Part shown: piece by piece, positions 16,828 through 24,605 of the stretch
Position numbering within the stretch: position 1 is the stretch's first letter
Layout of the letters: every line of letters starts with the position of its first letter
Assembly (NCBI GenBank): GCA_021797895.1
Contig: JAJZYW010000002.1
Location: 36,343 to 100,342, forward strand
Direction: 5' to 3'
Length of the DNA stretch: 64,000 nt
DNA from: Microcaldota archaeon
Lineage (GTDB): Archaea > Micrarchaeota > Micrarchaeia > Micrarchaeales > Micrarchaeaceae
Program-made: the position numbers and the translations under genes
Notes under the pieces: generated by a model
The model's database searches: none
Told to the model about the DNA's origin: nothing
Seen by the model: the letters and a program-made list of their open reading frames with translations, nothing else

Positions 16828-17034
16828 ATGGCAGCCAAGAAGGCTTCTGCGAAGAAAAGCATACATAGAAAAGTTGAAAAATCTAAAAAGGAGTACAGGA
16901 AGCATGACGCACACAAGGAGATCTACAACAAGGAGTACCATGAGGTAAAGTACTCTGAGGAGCACAGGTGCCCGGTGTGCGGCAGCAGGATAGACGAGAA
17001 CGGAATGTGCGCCTGCGGCGCGGGAGGCTCCTGA
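16828..17034 (+). CDS. Small Lys-rich zinc-ribbon protein
   Basis: 68 residues. The first 40 are strongly basic and helical (KKASAKKSIHRKVEKSKKEY), a nucleic-acid-binding type of tail. The end carries CPVCGSRIDENGMCACG, in which CPVC and CAC provide four Cys for a single zinc site. A TATA-like ATAAATATTC at 16791-16800 lies about 30 bases before the ATG. The pattern suggests an RNA- or ribosome-associated protein, but no family is recognised. Confidence 0.65.
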   Translation: MAAKKASAKKSIHRKVEKSKKEYRKHDAHKEIYNKEYHEVKYSEEHRCPVCGSRIDENGMCACGAGGS

Positions 17035-17074
17035 GAGCCCCTTACGCCCAAGCTTTATAAATCCCTTATTTTTG

Positions 17075-17983
17075 CTATACTACCCTTCTTGCCTGGACCA
17101 TCGAGTCTATTGAGGTTATTGGGGCTGAGCTCTCCTCTATCTCCTGCATCGATGGGTAGTAGTCTTCGTAGTTGCTTATGTTCGCGCTTATCCTCTCCCC
17201 ATATGAAGGAGTAAGGGAATTCTTGTAGAATATGCCCAGCGGTATCTTCTCGTCCGAAGGATAGGCAAGCTTTATGGCCTGGTTCATCTTCTCTATAACC
17301 TCCGACTGGTCCTTGACCTCGTAGTCCACCTTAGCCTCGTAAACGCGCTCCTTGTACCATTCGTTTGTGTTTATGTCGTTGTAGGTTGGGCAGGGCTGCA
17401 GCATGTCGACAAATGCCATGCCCTTGTGCTGTATAGCCTGTTTTATTATCTCCTTTGAGAGAGGTATGTTGTAGGCGAAAGTCCTGGCCACGAACGTGTA
17501 TCCTGAGGATATCGCGAGCGCTATCGGGTTTATCGGGTCGTTTATGTTCGGCTCTGGCAGCGACTTTGTCTTCTCGCCACGCTTTAGCGTTGGCGACGCC
17601 TGCCCTTTAGTGAGGCCGTAGACGCCGTTGTTGTGTACTATTATTGTCATGTTGACGTTCCTCCTGCCTGCGCTGACGAAGTGCCCCACCCCTATGCCGA
17701 ACGTGTCACCATCTCCTGCATCCACTACAACATTGAGCTTCGGGTTTGAGAGCTTTATCCCTACGGCAAACGCCAGAGCTCTTCCGTGAAGCGTGTGCAC
17801 CCCGGCTATCGGACCTGAAACGAAGTGAGGAAGCTTCCCGGAGCAGCCTATCCCTGACACGAGAACCGCGTCAGTGTAGTCTAGCTTCAGCTCAGAGAGC
17901 GCGCTTTCCACAGATCTAAGTATGCCGAAGTCCCCGCACCCGGGGCACCAGTCGTTGAATTCAAGCTGCTCATTTACCTTCAT
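17075..17983 (-). CDS. 2-oxoacid:ferredoxin oxidoreductase, beta subunit
   Basis: 302 residues. The beta subunit binds thiamine diphosphate and the iron-sulfur cluster. [12 protein letters not shown] (residues 9-20) and [11 protein letters not shown] supply conserved Cys residues, and the ThDP site is GDGDTFGIG ... [11 protein letters not shown]. Together with the alpha subunit it oxidises 2-oxoacids such as pyruvate or 2-oxoglutarate to acyl-CoA, passing electrons to ferredoxin. It matches the two-subunit form known from Sulfolobus and Thermoplasma. Its ATG overlaps the alpha gene by 14 bases, so the pair is translationally coupled. Confidence 0.93.
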   Translation of the reverse strand: MKVNEQLEFNDWCPGCGDFGILRSVESALSELKLDYTDAVLVSGIGCSGKLPHFVSGPIAGVHTLHGRALAFAVGIKLSNPKLNVVVDAGDGDTFGIGVGHFVSAGRRNVNMTIIVHNNGVYGLTKGQASPTLKRGEKTKSLPEPNINDPINPIALAISSGYTFVARTFAYNIPLSKEIIKQAIQHKGMAFVDMLQPCPTYNDINTNEWYKERVYEAKVDYEVKDQSEVIEKMNQAIKLAYPSDEKIPLGIFYKNSLTPSYGERISANISNYEDYYPSMQEIEESSAPITSIDSMVQARRVV

Positions 17984-19844
17984 TCAAAACCACCTTCTTA
18001 GTATCATTCTTTACCACGTCGCTGATTGAGCTCACGACCTCGTCCTTTGTCATCGGGCGGCCGTTCCACTTCAGCACGTAGTGCGTAGGCTTTATGCCTG
18101 TATTCTCGGTGAGCAGGCGTGCGCCCTGCGCAGTGTAGTTGTTCTCCATCGCTATGATCCTCTTCTTTCCTGAAAGGAGCTTTGCCATCAGTTCAGACGG
18201 ATACGGGCTGAAGAGCCTCACCTGCACCATCTGCACGCTTATGCCCTTTGCCTTGAGCTCTTCCATCGCGTCGAGTATGGCGCCCTTTGGAGAGCCCCAC
18301 GTCAGTATTACAGTATCGGAGGAGCCAACCGAGTTTGCCATCTGGTTCTCCTGAAGCACCTTGAAGACAAGCTGCCCTTTCTTGATCCTCTTCTCGTACA
18401 TGGCGATCCTGTTCTCTGATTCCTCTGTTATGTGGCCGTACTCGTTGTGCTCATCTCCAGTATAGTACATATGCGCGTGGCCTAGCGGTGCCCTTGGCGA
18501 GATTCCGTCTTCTGTCAGCTCGAATCTCTTGTAATTCTCTGGGTCACCGGGAGAAATCAGCTTTCCGCGCTCTATCTTGAACTTGCCCGAGGTTATCGTC
18601 TCCTCGTCCATCACAGCATATGCGTTTGCGAGCGTCTTCTCTATTATGTGGATAGCGGGGGTCTGGCAAAGCTCAGCAAGGTTAAGCGCCATTACTGCGT
18701 CGCTGAATACCTCTGCGTGGTCTCCTGAAGCTATGACAATCCTAGTGAATTCGCCGTGTCCTACATTGACAGCAAGAAGCAGGTCCGACTGTCCGCTTCT
18801 GGTAGGCAGGCCTGTTGCAGGCGAGCCCCTCATGTAGTACGTCACGAGAACGGGCACCTCGTTCATTCCTGCCCAAGAGATCCCCTCGTTCATTAGCGAG
18901 AAGCCAGGACCGGATGTGGCGGTTGCAGCCCTTGCGCCGGTGAGCGCGGCTCCGTTTGCAGCGTTTATCGCTGCGAGCTCGTCCTCTGTCTGGAGCACGA
19001 CTACGCCGCGCGTCTTTCCGTCGGAAGTCTTGAGCACCTGATTCGCTTCTATGTATGTGCTCTCGTCAGAAGCAGGGGTTATTGGATAGTATGACTGGAA
19101 CGACAGGCCACCGTAAAGCTTGCCTATCGCGGATATGGTGTTGCCGTCAAGCTGCACCCTGTGCCCTTTGATTGGGAGCTCCTTGAGGTTGTAGCTGTTC
19201 TGGACGGATTTGAAGCCTGCCTGCGCTGCCAGCGTGTCGAGCTCGGCAATCTTTGCGTTCTTGAAGGTAGATTTTATCGCATCAAGAAGATACTTCTGAT
19301 TGAGGCCGAGAAGACCGAAGGAAGCGCCCGCGCAGAGCATGTTCCTCGCCTTCTCTGCCACGAAAGGATCCATCTTGAGCTGGTTTATAATATCTTTCAT
19401 CAGTGGCCCGTAGTCTATGCCTATGCACTTTACGCCCTTCTTTTCGAGAAACTTGACCACATCCGCAATGGATATGCCGAGGCCAGCCTTCTCAAGAATT
19501 GCTGCAGCCTTGACGGCTATCTCAGGCTCAAGGGAGCGCACCTTGTCAATCGTCATCGCTTCTACTCCCTTGTCGTATATCAGGAAGTCGGTAACCTCGT
19601 CATAATGCTGAAATATCGTCTCGGCGTCGAATGTCGCGAGTATGTTTACAGTGCTGTTGACGCTGTGCTGCGGGCTGTCGCTCAGCAGCACGTTGAAGTA
19701 GCTGTGCCTTCCTTTTATGTTTGAGAAGTACTCCCTGCTCCCGAAAATATAATACCCTGCGCGGGCTACTGCAGCTCCGAAAACGTTGGCGGACGTATCC
19801 ACTCCGAGTCCCTGGGCTCCGCCTATCATCCAGCTCAATCTCAT
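17970..19844 (-). CDS. 2-oxoacid:ferredoxin oxidoreductase, fused gamma-alpha subunit
   Basis: 624 residues, a fusion of the gamma domain (about 1-195, beginning [18 protein letters not shown]) with the alpha domain. The alpha part carries [15 protein letters not shown], the YPITP motif that in the Sulfolobus enzyme gives broad 2-oxoacid specificity, and [18 protein letters not shown] plus [12 protein letters not shown] for ThDP/substrate contacts. The C-terminal transketolase-like domain includes [14 protein letters not shown]. The cytosolic enzyme feeds acyl-CoA and reduced ferredoxin into metabolism. It starts with ATG at 19844 and leads a two-gene operon. Confidence 0.93.
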   Translation of the reverse strand: MRLSWMIGGAQGLGVDTSANVFGAAVARAGYYIFGSREYFSNIKGRHSYFNVLLSDSPQHSVNSTVNILATFDAETIFQHYDEVTDFLIYDKGVEAMTIDKVRSLEPEIAVKAAAILEKAGLGISIADVVKFLEKKGVKCIGIDYGPLMKDIINQLKMDPFVAEKARNMLCAGASFGLLGLNQKYLLDAIKSTFKNAKIAELDTLAAQAGFKSVQNSYNLKELPIKGHRVQLDGNTISAIGKLYGGLSFQSYYPITPASDESTYIEANQVLKTSDGKTRGVVVLQTEDELAAINAANGAALTGARAATATSGPGFSLMNEGISWAGMNEVPVLVTYYMRGSPATGLPTRSGQSDLLLAVNVGHGEFTRIVIASGDHAEVFSDAVMALNLAELCQTPAIHIIEKTLANAYAVMDEETITSGKFKIERGKLISPGDPENYKRFELTEDGISPRAPLGHAHMYYTGDEHNEYGHITEESENRIAMYEKRIKKGQLVFKVLQENQMANSVGSSDTVILTWGSPKGAILDAMEELKAKGISVQMVQVRLFSPYPSELMAKLLSGKKRIIAMENNYTAQGARLLTENTGIKPTHYVLKWNGRPMTKDEVVSSISDVVKNDTKKVVLNEGK

Positions 19845-19985
19845 AAAGACACCGATGCGCTTACTCTTTTAATCTTTATAAAGCAATCGGAAAAATATCT
19901 GTTCCGATGGTGCGGTTGTTGGCAGTGTAGGCGCATAAAGGGATTTTCTGGCAAGCAATTTAGTTGTTTGATTTGAGCCCAAAGC

Positions 19986-20594
19986 ATGGAGATCATAGAC
20001 ATTTCAACAGAGATAAGCGAACGCATGACAATATATCCTGGAAATCCAGGCGTCAGCATAAAGACCAGGCGCAACGCAGACGGATTTGCAGTATCAGAGC
20101 TTCGCATAGGCAGCCACACGGGCACGCACATGGATGCACCATACCACGTCTTCGACTCTGGAAAAAGAGCTGGCGGCACAAAACTTGAGAAGCTGTATGG
20201 AAGGTGCAGGGTCCTAGACCTTACAAAAGTCAAGGGTTCGATAGAAGCAGACGACATAAGGGTATTCAGGATAAGGAGAGGGGAGATAATACTCCTAAAG
20301 ACAAGGAACTCACTGATCAAAAGCAAAAGGTTCAGGAAGGATTTCGTCTACATAGGGAAGAGCGCGGCAAAGCTTCTTGCAGAATCAGGAGCAAATGCGA
20401 TTGGGGTTGACTACCTCAGCGTCGAGAAGTTTGGTGCAAAGCCCGAATCGCACAGGATACTCCTCAGTAAAATGGCGGTCTTCGAGGGGCTGTCGCTCAG
20501 CAATATAAAGCCAGGCAGCTACCTTTTCATCGGCTTTCCTATCAAGATTGGCATAGATGCAGCTCCAGTGAGGGCTGTCCTGATTAAAAATTAG
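19986..20594 (+). CDS. Cyclase/arylformamidase-family metal hydrolase
   Basis: 202 residues of the KynB-like cyclase family. The metal motif SHTGTHMDAPYH gives His44, His48, Asp50 and His54, and the later GVDYLSVEKFG block is also conserved. The start MEIIDISTEISERMTIYPGNP is typical. Members hydrolyse N-formylkynurenine or act on isatin and related rings; nothing here picks the substrate. No kynurenine-pathway neighbours are present. Total length is near the usual 205-215. It stands alone between convergent and divergent genes. Confidence 0.82.
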   Translation: MEIIDISTEISERMTIYPGNPGVSIKTRRNADGFAVSELRIGSHTGTHMDAPYHVFDSGKRAGGTKLEKLYGRCRVLDLTKVKGSIEADDIRVFRIRRGEIILLKTRNSLIKSKRFRKDFVYIGKSAAKLLAESGANAIGVDYLSVEKFGAKPESHRILLSKMAVFEGLSLSNIKPGSYLFIGFPIKIGIDAAPVRAVLIKN

Positions 20595-20602
20595 CAATCC
20601 AG

Positions 20603-21688
20603 TCACACAAACTCGACATCGGTAACGTCAAGCTCCGCTACCCTGCATTGTATGCCGAGAAGCTGCGAAAGGCTGGGCTTGGTCCTGCCATCGTCGCCGC
20701 TGACAAACTCTTTTATGTAAGTTCCGTGCTCGGCTAGAAGAGACATCCTGAAGCCTTCATCGCTTATATTGGTGAACTCTATATTGTCAACGGCCCTTAC
20801 CCTGACGATGTCTGAGCGCCTGTGTGCCACCCTGTTCGGCGTGCGCTGCTCCAGCTCTATAGGCGCCAGCCCGGATATCGCTTCAAGCTTTTCCCTCTCG
20901 ACCTGCGCTTCCGATGAAACAACAGCTTCGTACCTCTTCATAGCCTTTGAGGTGTCTACGCGCAGAGCCTCCTGCCTGCCGGATGCGGCGAGGCCGAGAG
21001 CTTCTACATCGCCCGATGAAGCAATCTCCTTTGAAGCTTCAGCAAGATCTACAGTGCGCCTCTTTGGCGAGAGTATCTCTATCGCGAAAGGCCTGCCGGT
21101 GCCGAGCATGCGCACATCTATATCCTCCCTGCCCAGGGCGTGGAGCTTGCTTCCGGCGCCTTCGCACATCCTTATCAGCGGCGCTGCTATCCTCTCCTCA
21201 ACGCTGCTTGGATACATCCTGCCTGTGAAGCCGCACTCCTTGCAGCCGCGGCCGGAGCATTTCCTGCAGAGCCACTTTGACTGTGGCATGGCGCGCGACT
21301 TCTTGACGTATCGCCCGCTGAAGAATGCGGAGGAAACGCGAAGCTCAATCCTTTCGTTTATTGTGTCAACTGTCGCAATTATGTCAGGATCTACAGGTGT
21401 CGCAGTCTTGCCTGTCCGCTTCTCTAGCCCTTCACCGACGTATATCTCAAGGGCTTTCTTGATTCCCTGCTTGTTTTCTGACAGCCTTGCATCAGCGTCG
21501 ATTACCTTCTTGCGTATGAATGCACCAAGCCAGAAGGTAGAGAATTCATATTCTGATACTGCCTTTACTGCCATGTCCAGATATGAGCTGAACTTGTCCG
21601 AAAGCCCCATGCATGCTTCGCATCCGCTACCCTCTGATGCCTCAGATTCCAGACCGAGCCTTGCCGAGCAACTCTCGCAAAGACGCAT
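20603..21688 (-). CDS. pus10: tRNA pseudouridine(54/55) synthase Pus10
   Basis: 361 residues. Pus10 makes pseudouridine at positions 54 and 55 in the T loop of archaeal tRNAs. The N-terminal zinc site is CESC (Cys4, Cys7) with CEAC (Cys23, Cys26), followed by a THUMP-like domain. A second Cys cluster, CRKCSGRGCKEC, lies at 141-152. The catalytic block REDIDVRMLGTGRPF contains the essential Asp near 191. The C-terminal catalytic domain ends with EHGTYIKEFVSGDDGRTKPS. It is slightly shorter than many homologues. It starts at ATG 21688, divergent from the glycosidase gene by only 39 bp. Confidence 0.92.
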   Translation of the reverse strand: MRLCESCSARLGLESEASEGSGCEACMGLSDKFSSYLDMAVKAVSEYEFSTFWLGAFIRKKVIDADARLSENKQGIKKALEIYVGEGLEKRTGKTATPVDPDIIATVDTINERIELRVSSAFFSGRYVKKSRAMPQSKWLCRKCSGRGCKECGFTGRMYPSSVEERIAAPLIRMCEGAGSKLHALGREDIDVRMLGTGRPFAIEILSPKRRTVDLAEASKEIASSGDVEALGLAASGRQEALRVDTSKAMKRYEAVVSSEAQVEREKLEAISGLAPIELEQRTPNRVAHRRSDIVRVRAVDNIEFTNISDEGFRMSLLAEHGTYIKEFVSGDDGRTKPSLSQLLGIQCRVAELDVTDVEFV

Positions 21689-21727
21689 AAATGCACCATT
21701 TTAATATATGCGCTGGAAATTAAATCC

Positions 21728-22768
21728 GTGAAACTCCAACGTGCTTATATATACGCCGCACTGGTTATTATTGCTGTCGCAGCTGCAGCGTTGCTTTTTG
21801 CAGCGTCGCAGCCACACCACACCGCAAGGAATGCAGGCATAGTCTTCGGCGCTGATGGAGGCAGCATGAACTACTCGCAGATGGCATTCGCGAGGAGCAT
21901 GGGCATAGGGTATGACAGGCTCGACATAGAGATGAACAACTCGTTCCACAGCTATGTGGAGAACCTCACCAGTAACAACATAAGCGTGCTCGGCATAATA
22001 GACTACAGGACGATGAACGTCAGCTTTTCTTCAAAAAACGGCGCGCTAGAGTGTGTATCAAACTGCAACTGGACGCTAAGTGAATGGAACAGCACAGTAT
22101 CAAACGTTATACGCGCATATCCAATGATACACGTCTGGGAGATATGGAACGAGCCGCAGTTCCCTGAATTCCAGGATGGATTTAACAATGGCAGCGTCCA
22201 CAACTACTACTTAATGCTGAAAAGCGCTTATACGAGGATAAAGGCTTACGACCCGAAAGATACAGTACTCTGCCTTGGCGGCGACAACATATACGAGGGA
22301 GGAGGAACTCCTTGGATGTACGGCTATTACTGGGCTGAGCAGCTGTGGGGCTACGGCGCAGGAAAGTACTGCAGCGCGATATCCCTTCATGCTTATACTG
22401 GATTTGAGTACCTCCCGAGCCAGGTGCCTTACGGCAGCTCCAGAAGCGTAGGAAGCATTTTCAACCAGTCGCTCTCGATGTACGAGAATCTTACAGGAAA
22501 GCCGATCTGGATAACCGAGGTTGGGATGCCTTCCAATAACCTCACGGGGATTGCCCCGGGCCTGGCAAGCTCCTACGCAAAACAGAGCGAATTCCTCAAC
22601 CAGTCATTTGATCTGTTTGCGTCGAAACCATACGTTGCCGGTATATTCTGGTTCAACATAAACGGCTACATTGACAAGCCGTACAACCTGAGCATGGGGC
22701 TTTTTACAAGGAACTTCACCCCCAAGCCCGCGCTCTACGCCTTCCGCAGCCAGGAGGATAGAAATTAA
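21728..22768 (+). CDS. Membrane-anchored or secreted glycoside hydrolase, clan A type
   Basis: 346 residues. An N-terminal hydrophobic segment (residues 7-26, YIYAALVIIAVAAAALLFAA) is a signal anchor, so the rest faces outside. The remainder reads as a (beta/alpha)8 barrel. The acid/base Glu is in VWEIWNEPQF and the nucleophile Glu is in PIWITEVGMP, the layout of GH5/GH39-like enzymes. There are many Asn-X-Ser/Thr sites, as expected for a glycosylated archaeal exoprotein. The polysaccharide target is unknown. The start is GTG at 21728 with a TATA-like TAATATATG about 25 bases before it, which suggests a leaderless message. Confidence 0.8.
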   Translation: MKLQRAYIYAALVIIAVAAAALLFAASQPHHTARNAGIVFGADGGSMNYSQMAFARSMGIGYDRLDIEMNNSFHSYVENLTSNNISVLGIIDYRTMNVSFSSKNGALECVSNCNWTLSEWNSTVSNVIRAYPMIHVWEIWNEPQFPEFQDGFNNGSVHNYYLMLKSAYTRIKAYDPKDTVLCLGGDNIYEGGGTPWMYGYYWAEQLWGYGAGKYCSAISLHAYTGFEYLPSQVPYGSSRSVGSIFNQSLSMYENLTGKPIWITEVGMPSNNLTGIAPGLASSYAKQSEFLNQSFDLFASKPYVAGIFWFNINGYIDKPYNLSMGLFTRNFTPKPALYAFRSQEDRN

Positions 22769-22809
22769 TATCTTTAATGCTGTTATAATATTGTTATAAA
22801 GGTGTAACT

Positions 22810-22986
22810 ATGGCTACTTGCGCTTCGTGCGGCAAAAACATCAAGAAGGGCACCTGGTGCTTTACATGCAATGACTGCTATTCCGTGTACTGCCAGGACT
22901 GCGGGTATACAAAGAAGAATGAAGAGGACAAATATGTCTGCCTCAACTGCGGTGCTGAGATGCAGTACGGCATTGCAAACTACTGA
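22810..22986 (+). CDS. 58-residue protein with nine Cys, zinc-binding
   Basis: The frame starts MATCASCGKNIKKGTWCFTC and carries CxxC pairs at 4/7, 17/20, 28/31 and 44/47 plus Cys23. Eight of the nine Cys can make two zinc sites, perhaps a cross-brace like small B-box/ZZ domains. Aromatic spacers (WCFTC, CYSVYCQDC) fit that idea. ATG 22810 has GGTG at 22801-22804, and TATA-like TGTTATAAAG precedes it. The spacing after the glycosidase stop is 41 bp. No family is recognised with confidence; a role in protein-protein or nucleic-acid contact is inference. Confidence 0.72.
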   Translation: MATCASCGKNIKKGTWCFTCNDCYSVYCQDCGYTKKNEEDKYVCLNCGAEMQYGIANY

Positions 22987-23008
22987 TGCAACGACACTGC
23001 GCCGCGGC

Positions 23009-23668
23009 TCACTTCTCTTTTACATTGCTCATCAGGGTAGTGTCCTTGTACCTCCATAGGTACAGCGAGGCTATCGACCTGTAGGGCTTCCATTTCGCGG
23101 ATATTGCGGCTAGCTTCTCCTTTGAAGGGGGCTTCCTAAGCTTATAAGCCTTGATTACAGCGTTGCGAAGGCCCAGGTCGTCCATCGCGAAGACGTCAGG
23201 CCTTCCCAGGCTGAACATCAGGAACATCTCGGCTGTCCAGCGACCGATTCCCTTAACCTTGGTTAGCTCAGCCACCACCTCATCGTCAGGCTTCTCCTTC
23301 AGCGATTCGAGCTCTACAAGCCCGTTCTCAAGCTTAAAGCAGAGGTCCTTTATGTAGGAGTATTTCTGCGGGCTTATCCCCGCATTGCGTATGAAGCTTT
23401 CTTCAGCCTTGAGGAACTGGCGCGGCGTTGGAAGCTTCCCCTTGTAAAGCCCCTTGAACCTCCTGAGTATAGCCTCGGCAGCCTTCCCCGCAAGCTGCTG
23501 GAACACTATCGATTCGACCAGTGCGCTGTAATAATCAGACTCAAGCTCAAGCCACTTCACGCTTGTGCCGGAGATTATCCTAGCAATAACAGGATCGCGT
23601 TTCATAAGGTACTCTGTGCCCTTCTTCCAGAATGACCTGCTTGACAGCGCACCGTTCCCAAAAGCCAT
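23009..23668 (-). CDS. alkA: DNA-3-methyladenine glycosylase II (AlkA type)
   Basis: 219 residues. It removes alkylated bases such as 3-methyladenine to start base excision repair. The helix-hairpin-helix is VKGIGRWTAEMFLMFSLGRP, and the catalytic Asp lies in the following VFAMDDLGLRNA. SIVFQQLAGKAAEAILRRF is the upstream conserved helix. It lacks the Cys cluster of endonuclease III and the extra N-terminal domain of E. coli AlkA, as in compact archaeal members. It converges with the small zinc protein gene. Confidence 0.9.
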   Translation of the reverse strand: MAFGNGALSSRSFWKKGTEYLMKRDPVIARIISGTSVKWLELESDYYSALVESIVFQQLAGKAAEAILRRFKGLYKGKLPTPRQFLKAEESFIRNAGISPQKYSYIKDLCFKLENGLVELESLKEKPDDEVVAELTKVKGIGRWTAEMFLMFSLGRPDVFAMDDLGLRNAVIKAYKLRKPPSKEKLAAISAKWKPYRSIASLYLWRYKDTTLMSNVKEK

Positions 23669-23832
23669 AGCAGCACAACGGATAGCTCATCTGATGCAAC
23701 ATATTTATTTGTGCATTGCTTCTTCGGCATCTTTGCACGCTGCGCATGCAGAGCCTTTTATCTAGGCTGCCGCTAAATGCGACGACGGGAAAATGTATCC
23801 GATAGGCGCCTAATGAAACGGAACATTTAAAT

Positions 23833-23868
23833 ATCTATATATCATACTATATAAGTAGTGATATAGAT
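23833..23868. promoter_or_regulatory. Imperfect palindrome over the promoter/start of the PadR operon
   Basis: Left arm ATCTATATATCATACT and right arm AGTAGTGATATAGAT form an inverted repeat around ATATA, running into the ATG at 23867. A dimeric repressor bound here would block TATA-binding protein or ribosome access. The downstream PadR-type gene is the natural candidate, so autoregulation is likely but unproven. Confidence 0.5.
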
Positions 23869-24166
23869 GAGAGATGAAATGGGAAATTGCGGATGTGGAG
23901 GAATGCACGGGCGCGGAAGCGGAATGGGAAGATGCTGCGGAAGCGACGAAATGGAGCGCGGCGGACGCATGGGAATGCATCGCGGAATGGATGGCAGGAT
24001 GGGAGGCATGCGCTTCATGGACATGGACATCGCACCTTCAAACAAGCACATGGCTGAGAAGCTGAAGTACTACAAGGAGGACCTTGAGGAAGAGATAAAG
24101 ATGATAGAGAAGAGGATAGCCGACCTTGAAAAGGAGGATAGCAAGGAAGGAGATGAGAAGGATTGA
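23867..24166 (+). CDS. Met/Gly/Cys-rich protein with C-terminal coiled coil
   Basis: 99 residues. Residues 1-50 are extremely rich in Gly, Met, Arg and Cys (GNCGCGGMHGRGSGMGRCCG), a composition seen in copper- or other soft-metal-binding proteins. Residues 55-98 form a highly charged coiled coil with heptad-like spacing (MAEKLKYYKEDLEEEIKMIE). Similar two-part proteins occur next to PadR regulators (DUF5320-like); that link is from memory and uncertain. Its stop is one base before the PadR start, so both are made together. Metal sensing or storage is a reasonable hypothesis. Confidence 0.68.
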   Translation: MRDEMGNCGCGGMHGRGSGMGRCCGSDEMERGGRMGMHRGMDGRMGGMRFMDMDIAPSNKHMAEKLKYYKEDLEEEIKMIEKRIADLEKEDSKEGDEKD

Positions 24167-24167
24167 A

Positions 24168-24533
24168 ATGAGAGGAGGATACTGCAGATGCGGACCCTTC
24201 AGGATCGATATAGTGCCGAAGGGTCTCCTGAAGCCGTATGTGCTGAAGCTGCTTTCGGAAAGGCCTATGCATGGATTCGAGCTGATGGAGCAGATATTCG
24301 AGAAGAGCGGCGGCATGTGGCATCCCGGTCCGGCTGCGATCTATCCCGCTCTTGAATCTCTCGAATCCGAAGGCTACATAAAGGAGGCTGAGCACGGAAA
24401 GAGACCGGAGAAGTCCAGAAAGCAGTACGCCATAACTGAGAAGGGAAGAAAGGCGCTGTCCGATTATGAAAGGGAATCGGAAGAGATAGCCGAAAGCATG
24501 CAGAGGTTCGGAGCGATATACAGAAAACTCTAG
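24168..24533 (+). CDS. PadR-family transcriptional regulator
   Basis: 121 residues. The winged helix is typical: GLLKPYVLKLLSERPMHGFELMEQ, then GPAAIYPALESLESEGYIKE and the wing RKQYAITEKGRKAL. A short C-terminal helix for dimerisation follows. The N-terminus is unusual, MRGGYCRCGPFRID, with two Cys that could bind a metal or respond to thiol oxidation. The start ATG 24168 is one base after the upstream stop and is preceded by AAGG; an earlier ATG at 24153 would overlap. The operator-like palindrome at 23833-23868 suggests it represses its own operon. Confidence 0.85.
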   Translation: MRGGYCRCGPFRIDIVPKGLLKPYVLKLLSERPMHGFELMEQIFEKSGGMWHPGPAAIYPALESLESEGYIKEAEHGKRPEKSRKQYAITEKGRKALSDYERESEEIAESMQRFGAIYRKL

Positions 24534-24605
24534 CGTGTCAGGAGCCATTTTGCTCTCTCGCAAAACTATTAAAAGCTGACTTTTGATAACTATGCGGTAC
24601 TGGAT

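Noticed and set aside
19161-19724. 187-codon frame on the plus strand
   Set aside because: Antisense to the oxidoreductase alpha gene; no promoter or ribosome site and no domain.
20769-21704. 311-codon frame on the plus strand
   Set aside because: Antisense to pus10, low-complexity Ser-rich translation, no motif.
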